The notes under the pieces were generated by a model. That model searched no databases. It had not been told where the DNA came from and saw only the letters and a list, made by a program, of their open reading frames with translations. 64,000 nt of DNA from Aphrocallistes beatrix (taxonomy: Eukaryota; Porifera; Hexactinellida; Sceptrulophora; Aphrocallistidae), in assembly GCA_963281255.1 (NCBI GenBank), contig OY725492.1:3153104-3217103 (forward strand), in the 5' to 3' direction. The position numbers and the translations under genes are program-made. This document shows positions 45,062-56,414 of the stretch, one piece after another. Each line of letters begins with the position of its first letter. The first letter of the stretch is position 1.

Positions 45062-48000
45062 CTACCAGTCTTGTTCGCCTCCATACAGGTCAGCTTCATA
45101 CTCGATCACACTACCGATATCTACGGGATTAACTTGAGCACTACTACAATTGGAATACTTATTCCAAAAGCCTGGCAAATCTGCACTATTATACCGCTTC
45201 CAAGCCGCAAATTGCTCTTCATTAACTCTGAACGTCAATAATTTTCTAACTACTACATCATTAGTTTGTTCCTCTTCTGCTTCACTGTCAGAAGTGTCTG
45301 AAGCTATCCAAGGACTATCTAACAATGCTTCAACCAAATCTTCATCTACCAAAGGCACCATGTATTCGCATGAAGCCACTCTCTCGTGTTTATGAGTAGA
45401 CTTTCTCAGTAATCTAGCAGGGATAGAACCTGGAGTAGCAATTTCAATCTCATTTTCTTTCCAAATATCAGCAGCTTGGGCAATTTGATGGTGTGCGAGA
45501 ATGACTTTAGTGCCTTTCTTCCCTTTGTTGCCTACACTTGCCAAACCACATTTGGAGAAACTTCTCTCACACTCTGTACTATTAGGAATGAGAGAACAAC
45601 AGTGCAGGGCAGCTTTGTTGATGACATCATCTATGGGTTGACTTTTCGCCATTTGCCTCCATCTTTGAACATCATTACACGTCCCCAATACACGCCACAT
45701 GGGTTCTTGATTCGTCTGGTTTACCATACACTTCAGCATTTGGTGAAGACGCTCTGATGACTTTTCAAAGTTGGCTAGAGTTTTAAGCTTAATAATATGC
45801 TTAACGACATATCTCCAGGCCTCCAGCACATAGGGACGTGCGACTGCAGTTAATTCTCCATTTGAGCCACCACTGTTCTTAATAATCCCAAACCCTCTGT
45901 AAGTCCCAGAGAACAAGTATGCTAATAAGAACTCCTTTTGTGAAAAAAGTTATTGAAATCTGATAACAATTTGTTTCAGCAACTTATTATGATCCCTGAT
46001 TGAGCAGTTCTCTTTAGCCCACTCATACGTGAGTGATAGTTGAATCCAATTCAGGGCGAAATGTCCAGCAACACAGATACCTCTAGTTTGCATATCCGAT
46101 ATAATAGGCGTGAGAACGCGCATGAGCTTATTTAAAATTTCAGCTTTATCCCAGAAACTATCTCCTCTTCTATTTTCTTCCAACAATGATATTACTGTTG
46201 CGTTCAATCCTAGATCAGGAAATTTAATTGGAATAGTTCTTAAGGCCGCCTGCAAGGTACATATACGAGATAGCATCTCACCAACGCTGGTCCATCGTGT
46301 CTCAACGTACTTGGTCAAATTCTTTGCACAAATCACCTCATTAGATGCTTTTGCTTGTTCTCGAATGCAGTCTTCTAGAGCAGCGCTGGCTTTAGTACTG
46401 TGTCTGAATGCAGCTACGATAATTGCGCAGTTGTTTATTGTCGTGTTTACCCACTGTACTTTCTTTGCCAGGTCTCGTGTACACAGATGTGCAAGATGTG
46501 TTAGACATCTTCCTTTCGAAATGCTAAATTTCTCAGCAATTTCAAATCTCTCAGCGAAGTTAACTAGTGCTCGTTGCATCACAGGCTCACCATCTGACAT
46601 AATTTGCTTTGGTAAATGACAATCTGTAAATTGAATCTTGTTCTTGGCATCGGTCCAAAGATCCCATATACAATCTGCATGCCTCTGTGCATCATGTATA
46701 GATGCACCCATACCCTTTTCTCCCATCATATACATGCATACTCCTAAGTCCGGAGTATTATTGTTAAGAACTGTAAGACCAAGTAACTGAAACCATAGGG
46801 ATGAACGTTTCTTCGAAGGTCCCCACCCATCTACAGTAGAACCTCTATAAGTGGGGGAGGTTGGGCCGGCTAGCATGATGATACTCCCCCATTCCCCACT
46901 TATGATTCCAATTGTAATATTCCCATAAAGTTTGAAACAGAGCAAGATTGATACGTTTTTCCCTTCAGACTAATACTATATAACAAGGGTTCATACTTAT
47001 CAGTAGCCATTTTAGATTTTAGTACGTACATTGTTTGGTACATTGTTTAGTACATTAATCAGTACATTAGTAGATAAAACAAAGAATGGTTTATTAAGGG
47101 TGTAATGATATGAGAAAGGGTTGATTTGTGAGGCACGAAATTTCCAGCAAATGGTATAGCACAATCCCAAGTTCCGATTCATCTGTGAACGGTTGTTTTG
47201 ATTAATATCCAATTTCGCATAGAAAAACTCCTATCATATTCCCCACATATAGAGGTTAATCTTAGTATCGTGAGGTATTATTAGCCTAAAAGTCACCCCC
47301 ATTCCCCGCATAATGGCACTTCCCCACTTATGGAGGTTTATCTGTATGGAAATGAGCAAAGATGTCAAAAAATTGCCCCACTTATAGAGGTCCCCCCACA
47401 TATAGAGACCCCACTTATAGAGGTTCTACTGTACCTCAATAACTGTGAAATCTGAATTTACAATTGCTTGGCCTAGCACTTTCTCAGCCTTGACTAATTC
47501 TTTCGGAATTTGAGATGTTGTAAGATTAGATGCGCTGATACCTGCTGTAGTCGTACACTTTGGACTCAAGGTCTCCATAGCTTGAGCCAACCAATAATTG
47601 TCTAATGCGTTAATTCCTGATGAGTAGTCAGTGCGAATCGAACTAAATAAGATCGAAGCCTCGATACACGATTTTCGCTCATACTATAACTATTTGGAAT
47701 ACTAACCGATTCTGATTCGTTCACACCGTCATCTATTCTGTGTTTCTTTTTCGGAGGAGTGTCAGGAAGGTCTCTGTCATATTCAGCCTCTACTTGCCGC
47801 AATATTTCTCGCTAATCAAGTTTTCCTTCTTTTTGCATTTCACAAAAAGATGCTCCTTGCACCTTCCTGGGGATCCGGAAAAGCTTATGCCACAGCGATA
47901 ACAAACTACAACGGGGGCCCTGATAGGAGGCTTATTATGGTCTAGAAAAGATTCCGGATTTTCCTCAAAACCACATGGAAGTTCTCCACTACTATACAGA

Positions 48001-48134
48001 ATGGCCATATTCTTTAACTTTGGGCTTCCAGAAGGGAGAAGAATTTTGAATAACTTCCAAACATCATGACCATCAACTGGTGTGGATACAAATTTACCTT
48101 GATTCCTTCTTCTTTGAGACGTCATGCTATCCAA
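45062..48134 (-). pseudogene. hAT transposase (BED finger, RNase H-like core, hATC)
   Basis: Starts near ATG 48134. A BED-type zinc finger reads CYRCGISFSGSPGRCKEH around residues 77-95. After a frameshift near 47640 comes AILNDNYWLAQAME-like text, then a MITE (46834-47431). The catalytic region continues WGPSKKRSSLWFQLLGL, SDGEPVMQRALVNFAERF, CLTHLAHLCTRDL and ETRWTSVGEMLSRI. An in-frame TAA lies near 45950. The C-terminal dimerisation region has LIPNSTECERSFSKCGL, as in hAT families. It would bind the element's ends and excise it. One stop, one frameshift and one insertion make it inactive. Confidence 0.88.
46834..47431. mobile_element. Pogo-like MITE (CTTATAGAGG family) in the hAT transposase
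   Basis: CAGTAGAACCTCTATAAGTG and its inverse, TA duplicated. Several 'CCCCACTTATAGAGG' words lie inside. Removing it with one TA restores the transposase frame across the junction. Confidence 0.92.
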
Positions 48135-48408
48135 ATAGTCTGTCTAGGTTTTATAAATGATTACTCATAATTTATTCAAGTTATTCCACTAGTCTAGTCA
48201 GTGATTGTGGTTACTGAACAATTCCCAAACATTATACTATGGTGAAACAGTTGCAAATGTGAAACAGCCGTGAAACCAACTAGAAACGGTTTAAGATACC
48301 GTGAAACGGTTTCATGGTACCATAATACCGAACATTGCCGTATAATGAACATTTTATTCGGTCCCAAGGGTGTTCACTATAGAGAGGTTTTACTGTATAT
48401 ATATGTTA

Positions 48409-49253
48409 CAGGGTATCTGTAAAATCAGGGTAATTGTAATTACCCTGATTTTTTTAGGGTAATTGTAATTACCCTGGTTCAATCAGGGTAATTGTAATTA
48501 CCCTGATTTTTTTAGGGTAATTGTGATTACCCTGACTTTTTTCAGGGTAATTGTAATTACTTTGTTTTTTTACGTTAATTATAGTGACCACTCATTGTAT
48601 AGTGGATCATTTGTATAGGCGCAACTTGGGCCATTTTCACAGTACGGGAAACACAATTTAGTTCACCTAAGAGCAATTGTCCTATTAATAGGATTCCTCT
48701 TCTTCATATTTTCACTTTCAAAACTTTTCGTGACTAGTATTGCAAGATTCATTGATTAACAAAAGTATATTATCAAAACATACCTTGTTTATGGAGTGCG
48801 TTTATTACAAGGTATCGCAAATTATGTCGAAATGCTTTATGTTTGTTTTTACAAAGTCAGAAAGTTATTTAAGTAGAGTGTATTTTGGCCTAAAAGCAAG
48901 TCGCATATCTACTGAAATCGCTTTTAAATAGGCGAACTAATTATGAGAGAAATACCTTACAATGTTACCTGTTACAATGCAACTGTCAATTGAGGAATCC
49001 TATTAATAGGACAATTGCTCTTAGGTGAACTAAATTGTGTTTCCCGTACTGTGAAAATGGCCCAAGTTGCGCCTATACAAATGATCCACTATACAATGAG
49101 TGGTCACTATAATTAACCTAAAAAAACAAAGTAATTACAATTACCCTGAAAAAAGTCAGGGTAATTACAATTACCCTAAAAAAATCAGGGTAATTACAAT
49201 TACCCTAAAAAAATCAGGACAATTACAATTACCCTGATTTTACAGATACCCTG
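48409..49253. mobile_element. Foldback element with ~290-bp inverted arms of palindromic repeats
   Basis: CAGGGTATCTGTAAAATCAG and its inverse mark the ends, TA on each side. The outer part of each arm contains 4-5 tandem units near 'CAGGGTAATTGTAATTACCC', each itself a palindrome. The inner part (48590-48705 against 48995-49110) is a perfect or near-perfect inverted copy including 'GCAATTGTCCTATTAATAGG'. A single-copy centre of about 285 bases remains. It is inserted in the family X TA tract. Confidence 0.9.
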
Positions 49254-49270
49254 TAACATATATATACGTA

Positions 49271-49760
49271 CAGTCGACTCTCGTTAACACGTACACCAAG
49301 GGACCGTGGAGATTTGTACTCCTTATCCGGAGTACGTATTAACCAAAGTACGTACATAGCTACATTTGTCCAAAATACTTAATATGCATAGTGATAACTA
49401 GAGTATGAAATTGTACTTGTCAAATAGAGAACTCATTATCCATGTTGTATTAACGAGATTCGACTGTATTTTCATTGAGAAATATCTGTCTAGTATCTAT
49501 CTACGTACCATATTCAAAGTGCTCGTAGGCACACACCTGTTCGTATTATCCGTGTTCGTATTAACCGATGTATTTAGTATTGAAAACGCACTGAAGGGGA
49601 CCCACAAATCGTACTTATTATCCGATATTTCGTCTTATCCGTGTTCGTGTTAACCGGAGTTCGTTTGTATATATTTTGCCATAGATTAGGTTGGGGAATC
49701 AAAACTTTTTCTTATCCGATTGTACTCCTTATCCGTGTTCGTATTAACGAGAGTCGACTG
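49271..49760. mobile_element. Pogo-like MITE (TCGTTAACACGTAC family), 490 bp
   Basis: CAGTCGACTCTCGTTAACAC and its inverse. The left flank is TA, the right is TG followed by TATATA, so one target base has mutated. 'TCGTATTATCCGTGTTCGTA' words recur inside. It is the third element in this TA tract. Confidence 0.88.
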
Positions 49761-49770
49761 TGTATATATA

Positions 49771-49806
49771 TATACAAACATTAATCGAGTTTTAATAGTA
49801 AGGATA
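49771..49806 (+). repeat. Tail of family X copy begun at 40521
   Basis: ATTAATCGAGTTTTAATAGT followed by AAGGATA, displaced nearly 7 kb from its body by three TA insertions and their contents. Confidence 0.8.
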
Positions 49807-49945
49807 CAGTATAACTCGGTTAGTACGTACCCCTCCGGGAGGCGGAAAAAAGTACGGACTTTCCGTAAGTACGTACTAACTGAGTTGATATTATATAGGA
49901 ATCTATATAATAAATGACATTTTGGTTCAGAGAAATGAGTAGTAC
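49807..49945. repeat. Truncated pogo-like MITE (TTAGTACGTAC family)
   Basis: Follows TA with CAGTATAACTCGGTTAGTAC and aligns with 21536-21708 until about 30 bases before the other end. The Ginger-like element's terminal repeat starts there. Confidence 0.8.
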
Positions 49946-50117
49946 TGTTTCATGATATACTGACCCGCATGATAGAGTGACCCGCACCATGGATATGTTA
50001 TTGCTGTGATAGACTGACCCGCACCATAGATATGTTTTACTGTGATTTAGTGACCCGCATAATAGATATGTTATAAGTAACCGTGATAGACTGACCCGCA
50101 TGATGGATATGTTATTA
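49946..50117. repeat. Left TIR of the Ginger-like element
   Basis: Made of about four units of a 33-37-base repeat around 'GATAGACTGACCCGCA' with 'ATATGTTA' spacers. Extra units continue to about 50335, split by a small hAT MITE. Confidence 0.85.
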
Positions 50118-50124
50118 CTGTGAT

Positions 50125-50247
50125 GCATAGGCGTAGCCAATGGGTCTGCAGAGTCTGCCCGCAGGCCCAGAAAATGTTTCTGCAGGCCCAGTTAAGACGG
50201 ACCGTAGCCCCTGGCAGGCCCTTGTCGGCGCCACTGGCTACGCCCCT
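50125..50247. mobile_element. Small hAT MITE in the left subterminal repeats
   Basis: 'AGGCGTAGCCAATGG' and inverted 'GGCGTAGCCAGTGG' form the ends. ACTGTGAT is repeated at both flanks. The internal text is GC-rich, unlike its surroundings. Confidence 0.75.
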
Positions 50248-50335
50248 ACTGTGATAGACTGACCTGCATAATACAGTAGTTATGTTATACTGTGATAGAC
50301 TGACCCGCATAATGCTTATGTTATTACCTGGTATA

Positions 50336-50825
50336 GTGCGCTATACTATTTTATTGTTGTAACTAATGATACGTAAATGAATTCAGAGATGGAAAAAGCA
50401 ATGCTATTAACAGTAAATTTGCTGTTAACAGCGTTTCTACCATCCTTGTAAATGATGCTTTCACGAGAGGATTTCCTTGACTCATCAAATACTTTCAATG
50501 AAGTCTTGGGTTTACAGCAATGCAATGACTTGCTTTTAATTGAAAATATTATTGTCAATTAATTGGAATTTCATAAAATTGCACAATTTATTCATCTAAG
50601 GACTGAGTATGAACTAACAAATACTTGTACGTACATCTTTGCTGTATTTGTCAGTGAGTTGCCGTGCAGTGCAAGCTTGTTTATCTAAATTATTGACTAA
50701 TAATACGTATTTAGCAAATGTTTCCCAATAGACAAAATAATATTGCTTGATTATTTCAATCAATGACAATGATAGAATTCTATAGAATCATTTGACCTAA
50801 AAGAATCATATATACAATTCATTAT
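50336..50825. other. 3' side of the Ginger-like element, non-coding
   Basis: AT-rich, with no further domain. The OTU gene's stop is probably near 50825 or slightly below. Confidence 0.4.
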
Positions 50826-50829
50826 TCGC

Positions 50830-52347
50830 GTTACAGGTTCGAAGTGATGATTGTAATTAGTGATGTAGATGGACATTGATTGTGGATTTTGACATCCTCA
50901 GTATCTCAACCATTCTATTCTTCTCCAGTCATCTCCTGGACTATGTTTCTTCATCGCAACGAATACACTCGTGTTGAGCATTCTAGAGACAGCAATAATC
51001 TCGACATCACTTTGCCATATACCATCTTGTGTCATTGCTGATTCTTTAAGATATGTTAGGGGAGAAGTGTCCTTGTAAAATTTAGTCCGAAGATACTTTT
51101 GAATGAACTCCCTACCTTCCGTAACAATAAATCGACATACTTCACCTCGTATTAGTTTGGAATGATCTTGAATTCAGATATGATGTGAGAAATGCAACGA
51201 AAAAAGCAATTTCCGTCTCTCTCAATTGGAATACATTGCCACAGGATATAATTCGCGAGTGGTGACTTAACCAGAGCCCTATGTTGGAGTCGCCTGATTC
51301 TGTACAACGATATTACCGGAATCTGTCCTACAACCAAACTGTTCGGAATCTGTCCTACGACTATTTCGAGTTCGGAATCTGTCCTACGCCTGAGTTCGGA
51401 ATCTGTCCTACGCCTGAGTTCGGAATCTGTCAGGGTTGCCGTGGGAATAGAATTTCAAAACCCATTCCCACAGGATATCAGTGGGAATACCCACAAAAAC
51501 CCACAGAAAAAGAAAACGCAAAAACCCACATAAAAACCCACAGAAACCCACACAAAAAACACAAAAACCCACAAAACCCACTGGAAAACTCGGAATAATC
51601 GTAGGACAGATTCCGAACTCGAAATAATCGTAGGACAGATTCAGCGTTCCCCTATGTTGTTCTATTTCATTCACGAATTTTATGTTGATCTTCTCGCATA
51701 TCTCCTGCTGCCAAAGCGAAGTGATAGGGTCGTAACAAGGCTTGAAATTCATTGGCTGTGATCCAGAAATTGTGTATGGAATTGAAGGTACAATAGATGA
51801 TTGTTTTTCAAAATATATACTTTCTAGATGTGCGCATACCTTGATATTTGGTACATATTATAAAGTGAAAAGTCACAATAAACCTTATTGTAAAAAACTT
51901 ACTACAGGATAGAGAACTTTATGTGCGTATTCAATACGCTTGGCGTCACTTAGCGTATCACCAAACGCCTCCAATGTCCATTTAAGAAGAATTTCAATCA
52001 TCTCTTCTCTCTGCAAATGAACAGCTAAAATACAAAATCCAGGGTACCTAAACATGTTAAATATCATATTATCTGGTATACCATAGAAAAGAGTTCAATA
52101 TCTTTAAGAAAAGAAAAGAGCATCGTGTATGTTGGACACATTTGCCTTCTAGTTGTGTTCATTAGAGCTTTGTGTAGTGGAGAGAATGGAAGGCTATTTT
52201 TCAGGCCCCTGACTAAATTTGCGAAACTATTTTTAGCATAGGTAATAGATTAAGCCTAAACAATTAAAATTCACTTACCTGAAGAGATTTCAAATCATTG
52301 ATTATAGTGCTCTGCGAAATTCCGTATACCCACTCCCGAGGAGAATC
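50830..52347 (-). pseudogene. OTU cysteine protease part of the Ginger-like gene
   Basis: Three exons can be placed: 52347-52279 (SPREWVYGISQST), 52010-51903 (EMIEILLKWTLEAFGDTLSD) and 51755-about 50830, each in phase 0. The last holds the OTU domain: catalytic Asp and Cys in IPIERDGNCFFRCISHI, SAMTQDGIWQSDVEIIAVSR, then IYITNYNHHFEPV with the catalytic His. OTU proteins hydrolyse ubiquitin or ubiquitin-like chains. Three lesions are visible: a 364-bp MITE with a 9-bp duplication just before the active site, a 1-base loss after SEFK near 51165, and an in-frame TGA after RIEWLRY near 50890. All catalytic residues survive. Confidence 0.85.
51286..51649. mobile_element. Mutator-like MITE in the OTU exon
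   Basis: Flanked by an exact 9-bp duplication CCCTATGTT, the length made by Mutator-like elements. Ends GGAGTCGCCTGATTCTGT and inverted GAACGCTGAATCTGT are imperfect repeats. Inside are repeats of 'TTCGGAATCTGTCCTACG' and a fragment of the CAGGGTTGCCGTGGGAAT hAT MITE (about 51432-51585). Removing it restores the OTU frame. Confidence 0.8.
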
Positions 52348-52419
52348 CTAATACCAATTGCAAAAAGGGTACTCATATTTTATCTCATGTTAAGCGTAAA
52401 ATGTAAATTTAGAGTATAC

Positions 52420-53454
52420 CAGGGGTGTTCAAACTTTTAAATCTACGGGCCACTTTAAATATTAGGCTCTGCCTTACGGGCCACAAATCATAGATCGCCT
52501 CTGGCTTTAGTTAAATTCTATATGGTGTTTTGAAAAAACAATTATTATCTGACGATTGAAGCACGTCAATCTACTGTATATATGTTAGGACAAATTTGCG
52601 AAATCAACAATTATGCATAATTGTCGACAATTATGCAAAATTGTTCATCTAATGCGACAATTATGCATATTTTTACAATTTCGTAGATATTTACTGCACT
52701 TTTCGAGCCATTCTTTTTAATTTATTATGCCATCCCTCTAGTTTATTATTAGTTCTAGGACAGTGTGTGTGTTCGTCGAATACATTCCACAAAAAGAGTG
52801 AAAACTGCCCTACCAACCAAGTCTCTTCAAATTATTTTATAAATCCTTATAGGAAGATTCAGGTCTAAATGCTAGGGTTAAAATTCATATAGACCCAAAC
52901 TTCTGGGTGAAGATGTTACCAGTAATATCGAAAATCAACAGAATGTTTATTCTGAGTTTCTCATTGACTATCTAATTAGAATTCTAATTAGATTACTACA
53001 TCTTTAGCTTATCTAATTTTTTGATACAATACATACATCCTCAATTGGAGAAATCGGGTTAACTGTGAAAAAATGGTCCCCCGGACCAATATTCCATGGA
53101 AAATTTGTCCATGCAGGATCAAAACTTTCAGCATAGGACCTTGTCGCATTAGATGAACAATTATCCATAATTGTCGTATTAGATGAACAATTATGCATAT
53201 TTGTTGTTAAATGAACAATTATGCATAATTGTCGTATTAAATGAACAATTATGCATAATTGTCGTATTAAATGAACAATTATGCATAATTGTCGTATTAA
53301 ATGAACAATTATGCATAATTGTTGCGAAATTAACAATTATGCATAATTGTTGATTTCGCAAATTTATCCTAACATATATATGAATAATGAAAACAAGCGA
53401 ATTATCCGCGGGCCACAGCGAATGGCCTCGCGGGCCACCGTTTGAGCACCCTTG
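52420..53454. mobile_element. hAT MITE, 1.03 kb, in an intron of the Ginger-like gene
   Basis: Ends CAGGGGTGTTCAAAC and inverted CAAGGGTGCTCAAAC with an exact 8-bp duplication GAGTATAC. GGGCCAC words lie near both ends. Confidence 0.92.
52583..53374. mobile_element. TA-target foldback element with CAATTATGCATAATTG array
   Basis: Ends TGTTAGGACAAATTTGCGAA and its near inverse, with TA on both sides, nested in the hAT MITE. The right arm holds 5-6 tandem units of about 30 bases, each with the perfect palindrome CAATTATGCATAATTG. The left arm has fewer. Confidence 0.85.
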
Positions 53455-53804
53455 GAGTATACCTTGTCGTTTAAGTATCGAATCTGTTTGAGTATTGCTA
53501 TTTGACCTTTTTGATGATTGCTTACACAAGACTGGGGTTATTGCTGTTATTACCGTAGAATTGTGTGTCTAATTGATATGCTGGTAGGTATTGCAAATTA
53601 TATAGTTATTTGATTTCCAGTGTTCGACAAATCTTAAGAGGATAAAACTGAACTTTGATCATTTCCATTCTAAATGCAACTTTAATTCCTATCCTGAATC
53701 CTTAGTACGGGGAATCTTTTTTATAATGTAGTTAGGATTTTCTTTGTCATGAAAAGTATGACTTTCGAAATAGTATACTGTGATATTAATTTTCATATTT
53801 AATA

Positions 53805-53972
53805 CAGTAGAACTCGGTTAGTACGTACTCGGGATACAACGTTATTTCTCTGAACGAAAATTCATTTATTATATAGATTCCTATGTAATATCAACTCGGT
53901 TAGTACGTACTTACGGATAGTACGTACTTTTTTCCGCTTCCCAGAGGGGTAGGTAATAACCGAGTTCTACTG
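53805..53972. mobile_element. Pogo-like MITE (TTAGTACGTAC family), 168 bp
   Basis: CAGTAGAACTCGGTTAGTAC and its inverse, TA flanks. It lies in an intron between the integrase and OTU parts. Confidence 0.92.
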
Positions 53973-54992
53973 TATATGCCATGCTTTATTATATTCGATT
54001 AAATTATGATACCTTTATCTCGCGAGAATTATACTTTTTGGCTAGATGTAGAGGGAAGTTCTTTTTTCGCTGGGCAGTTGAGGTTACTACTATATGACTT
54101 TTTAAAATTTCGTTTGCTTCAAAAGGGCCTAGATACTTGGTTTGTGTTGCTGTTCCGGGGATTTTCTTTTCTTTAGGTATGTTCCTTACTAAGAATAAAT
54201 CTCCCGTATGTATCTCTGATCTAAAAGAAAAAAATATTTAATTTACCAATTAGCTGCCACAATAGATTATCCCATGGAAAGGATTTTGCTAATTTATTGC
54301 TTGGAAATTTAAAGGTGGTATGAATACTTATTTTGAACTTAGTGTTTGGAGTGTAATATTACCTGCTATCTTTGGACTTTTTGATCATATTTTTTTTTTT
54401 CTGTCTGGACTGCTCTGGACTATTTTAACATTCATTCGTGCATCGATTTGATTCTGAGTCCATTTTGTAGTTCTCTCATTGCATCATTAACAGAATCTAA
54501 TGGTCCATCAAAGGTGTCATTAACTTCTCTCGGAGCCTCTTCGTCAGATAATTTCTCGTCCAATTCCTCTGGGTTGACATAGCTTTTATTGGTTAATTTA
54601 ATCAATTTTGCTGGATCGCATCTACGCCCAAACATCAATTCAAATGCTGAGAAAATACGTGGCCCTTTTAATAGTTGTATTTGATGCAAATGCTGCAATG
54701 GATAATTTCGTTGGCCAAGTACCATCTGAGTCCATTTGAAATCTTTCAATTTTTCTATTTTAAACAATGAGAATCCGTCACACAGATGGAAATACTAGTA
54801 TAAAACGACATAATTATTGAAACATTCAACATACCGCTTGAGAATTTTGTTGTGGGCCTCAACCAATCCATTGCTTTCTGGATAGTATGCTGTAGTACTT
54901 CTATTGTCAACTCCAAGACTTTGATGAAACTCTTTAAATTCCTTAAATAAATTTGTATTAATGCAGTGGACTTTGGTTATTATGAGTATCAT

Positions 54993-55939
54993 TGACTATA
55001 TCAAAAAAACATTTTACAAGATACAATAGTTTCAATTGTACGAGAGAAAAGTCTTTTTAAATTTCTTTGAAATTAGATTAAACTATGTATGTAGCTTCTC
55101 GTTAGTACGAAAAATATTTAATGAGTATAAATTTTAACATTCTCTTGTAGTAACATATAGAGAGTCGACTCACAGTCATCTTTTATTGTAATTTCATTTT
55201 AGTGCTTGAGTGATATTAAAATAAATCACTGTGATGATGATGATGACGATGATGATTATGTTATTTTCGCATCACGATAATGATCAGATACACACGTCAT
55301 TATATGCGTTTTAATTAAGAAGTCATAATTTATCGTCTTTGGAATTACGCAAACTGCAAGATGATATTACACTTATTGATATGACATGACTTTTAAATGT
55401 ATGACATTTACATAAATTAAGGCAATAATACTATTTTAAAAATGATATCTAATTATATAATGGAAAGGAAAATAGAGAATAGAATTCGCTTCATCACACA
55501 TTTAGTGCGAAATGCCTTCGAAGTAATTGGCTTCATGAAATTTGCTAAACTACCGATTGTTTGTTTGTTTGTTGATGAACAAACAGTAAAGTTGATGAAG
55601 TATCTTGTAATTTGTTGATTTTATTCCTTACATTCGATATCTTAATAATTTAGTTGTTCAATAAATCAAAATATTTTATTGGTATAATTTGTATTAATCG
55701 TACAATATTTTTAGAAATCGAAATGATCTCAATATTTTTGATGGTAAAATAGCATTAAAAACGGGATTATTTTCATAATACTACATAGTATCATTTAGTA
55801 TACAAGTAAATTAATCTTAACATATCAGTATGATAAACGAGTAACTTGACTCAATTTGAAGAGAATTTGCAGAGGAAATTTCAAAACAATTATCATTATG
55901 CAATAATTTGATACTAACGTAATTAATTAAACAACTTGC
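54993..55939. other. Intron of the Ginger-like gene
   Basis: AT-rich, with a short GATGAT microsatellite near 55235 and a TTTGTTTGTTTG run at 55560. No inserted element was recognised. Confidence 0.5.
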
Positions 55940-56414
55940 CTTACTAGTGAATTCTCTACCTTGATCATGCTGAATTATGGCTGGTACACCAAATGTGAGG
56001 TATATATCTTGTAATCCAGCAATAACTTCTGCCGATGTTTTTCTCCTTAGTGGACGTGCAACAACAAATTTCGACAAGTAACGTACCGCAACTAAGATAT
56101 GCAAATACCCAAACTCGTTTTGAGGCATGTTATTGATGAGATCTATTCCAATATGTTCCTATGGGGCTTGTAGGTATAGGTTGGAGTTCCCGTTGCGGTT
56201 GTCGAGCCTTTGGAGCTTCTACCTGACAACAATGACAAGTCTTCGTCTATATGACAAATGCAACTATATATTATATAATTTCGTTCCTCTCTAGCTAATA
56301 AAGCATATTTAGTACAGAATATGCGTTATTATTAATTAAACAAACTCAGTTACTAAAAGGCTCAGAAAAACATGCAACTTAATGAAATAATTTGGTTAAT
56401 ATTGTGAACTCACA

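Larger units (their letters stand above)
44574..48337 (-). mobile_element. hAT transposon with transposase gene
   Basis: Ends CAGTGTTCGGTATCACGGTA and inverted CAATGTTCGGTATTATGGTA with an exact 8-bp duplication CCGTATAA. Subterminal regions hold many 'CGGTTTCACGGT' words in both orientations, probable transposase binding sites. It lies inside the TAGTGAACAC pogo-like MITE. Confidence 0.92.
42822..48395. mobile_element. Pogo-like MITE (TAGTGAACAC family), enlarged by nested insertions
   Basis: CAGTGAACACCTCCGATTAG at the left and its relative (inverted CAGTAAAACCTCTCTATAGT) at the right, TA flanks in the family X TA tract. Internal 'AATAGTGAACAC' words recur at 43861-44030 and 44550. A Harbinger-like MITE and a hAT transposon have been inserted into it. 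Confidence 0.8.

Noticed and set aside
45150..46619. Plus-strand ORFs opposite the hAT transposase
   Set aside because: They mirror the minus-strand transposase, which has clear motifs.
46852..47430. Possible coding exon between hAT transposase parts
   Set aside because: It is a TA-flanked MITE with perfect CTTATAGAGG-type ends, not coding.
51408..51752. Gly/Phe-rich minus-strand ORF and its plus-strand Pro/Lys-rich shadow
   Set aside because: It spans the boundary of the Mutator-like MITE and a hAT fragment. Only the part from 51650 to 51755 is genuine OTU exon.
53013..53529. Repetitive protein with 'QLCIIVHLI' and 'MHNCSFNTT' units on the minus strand
   Set aside because: These are translations of the CAATTATGCATAATTG array and have no protein evidence.
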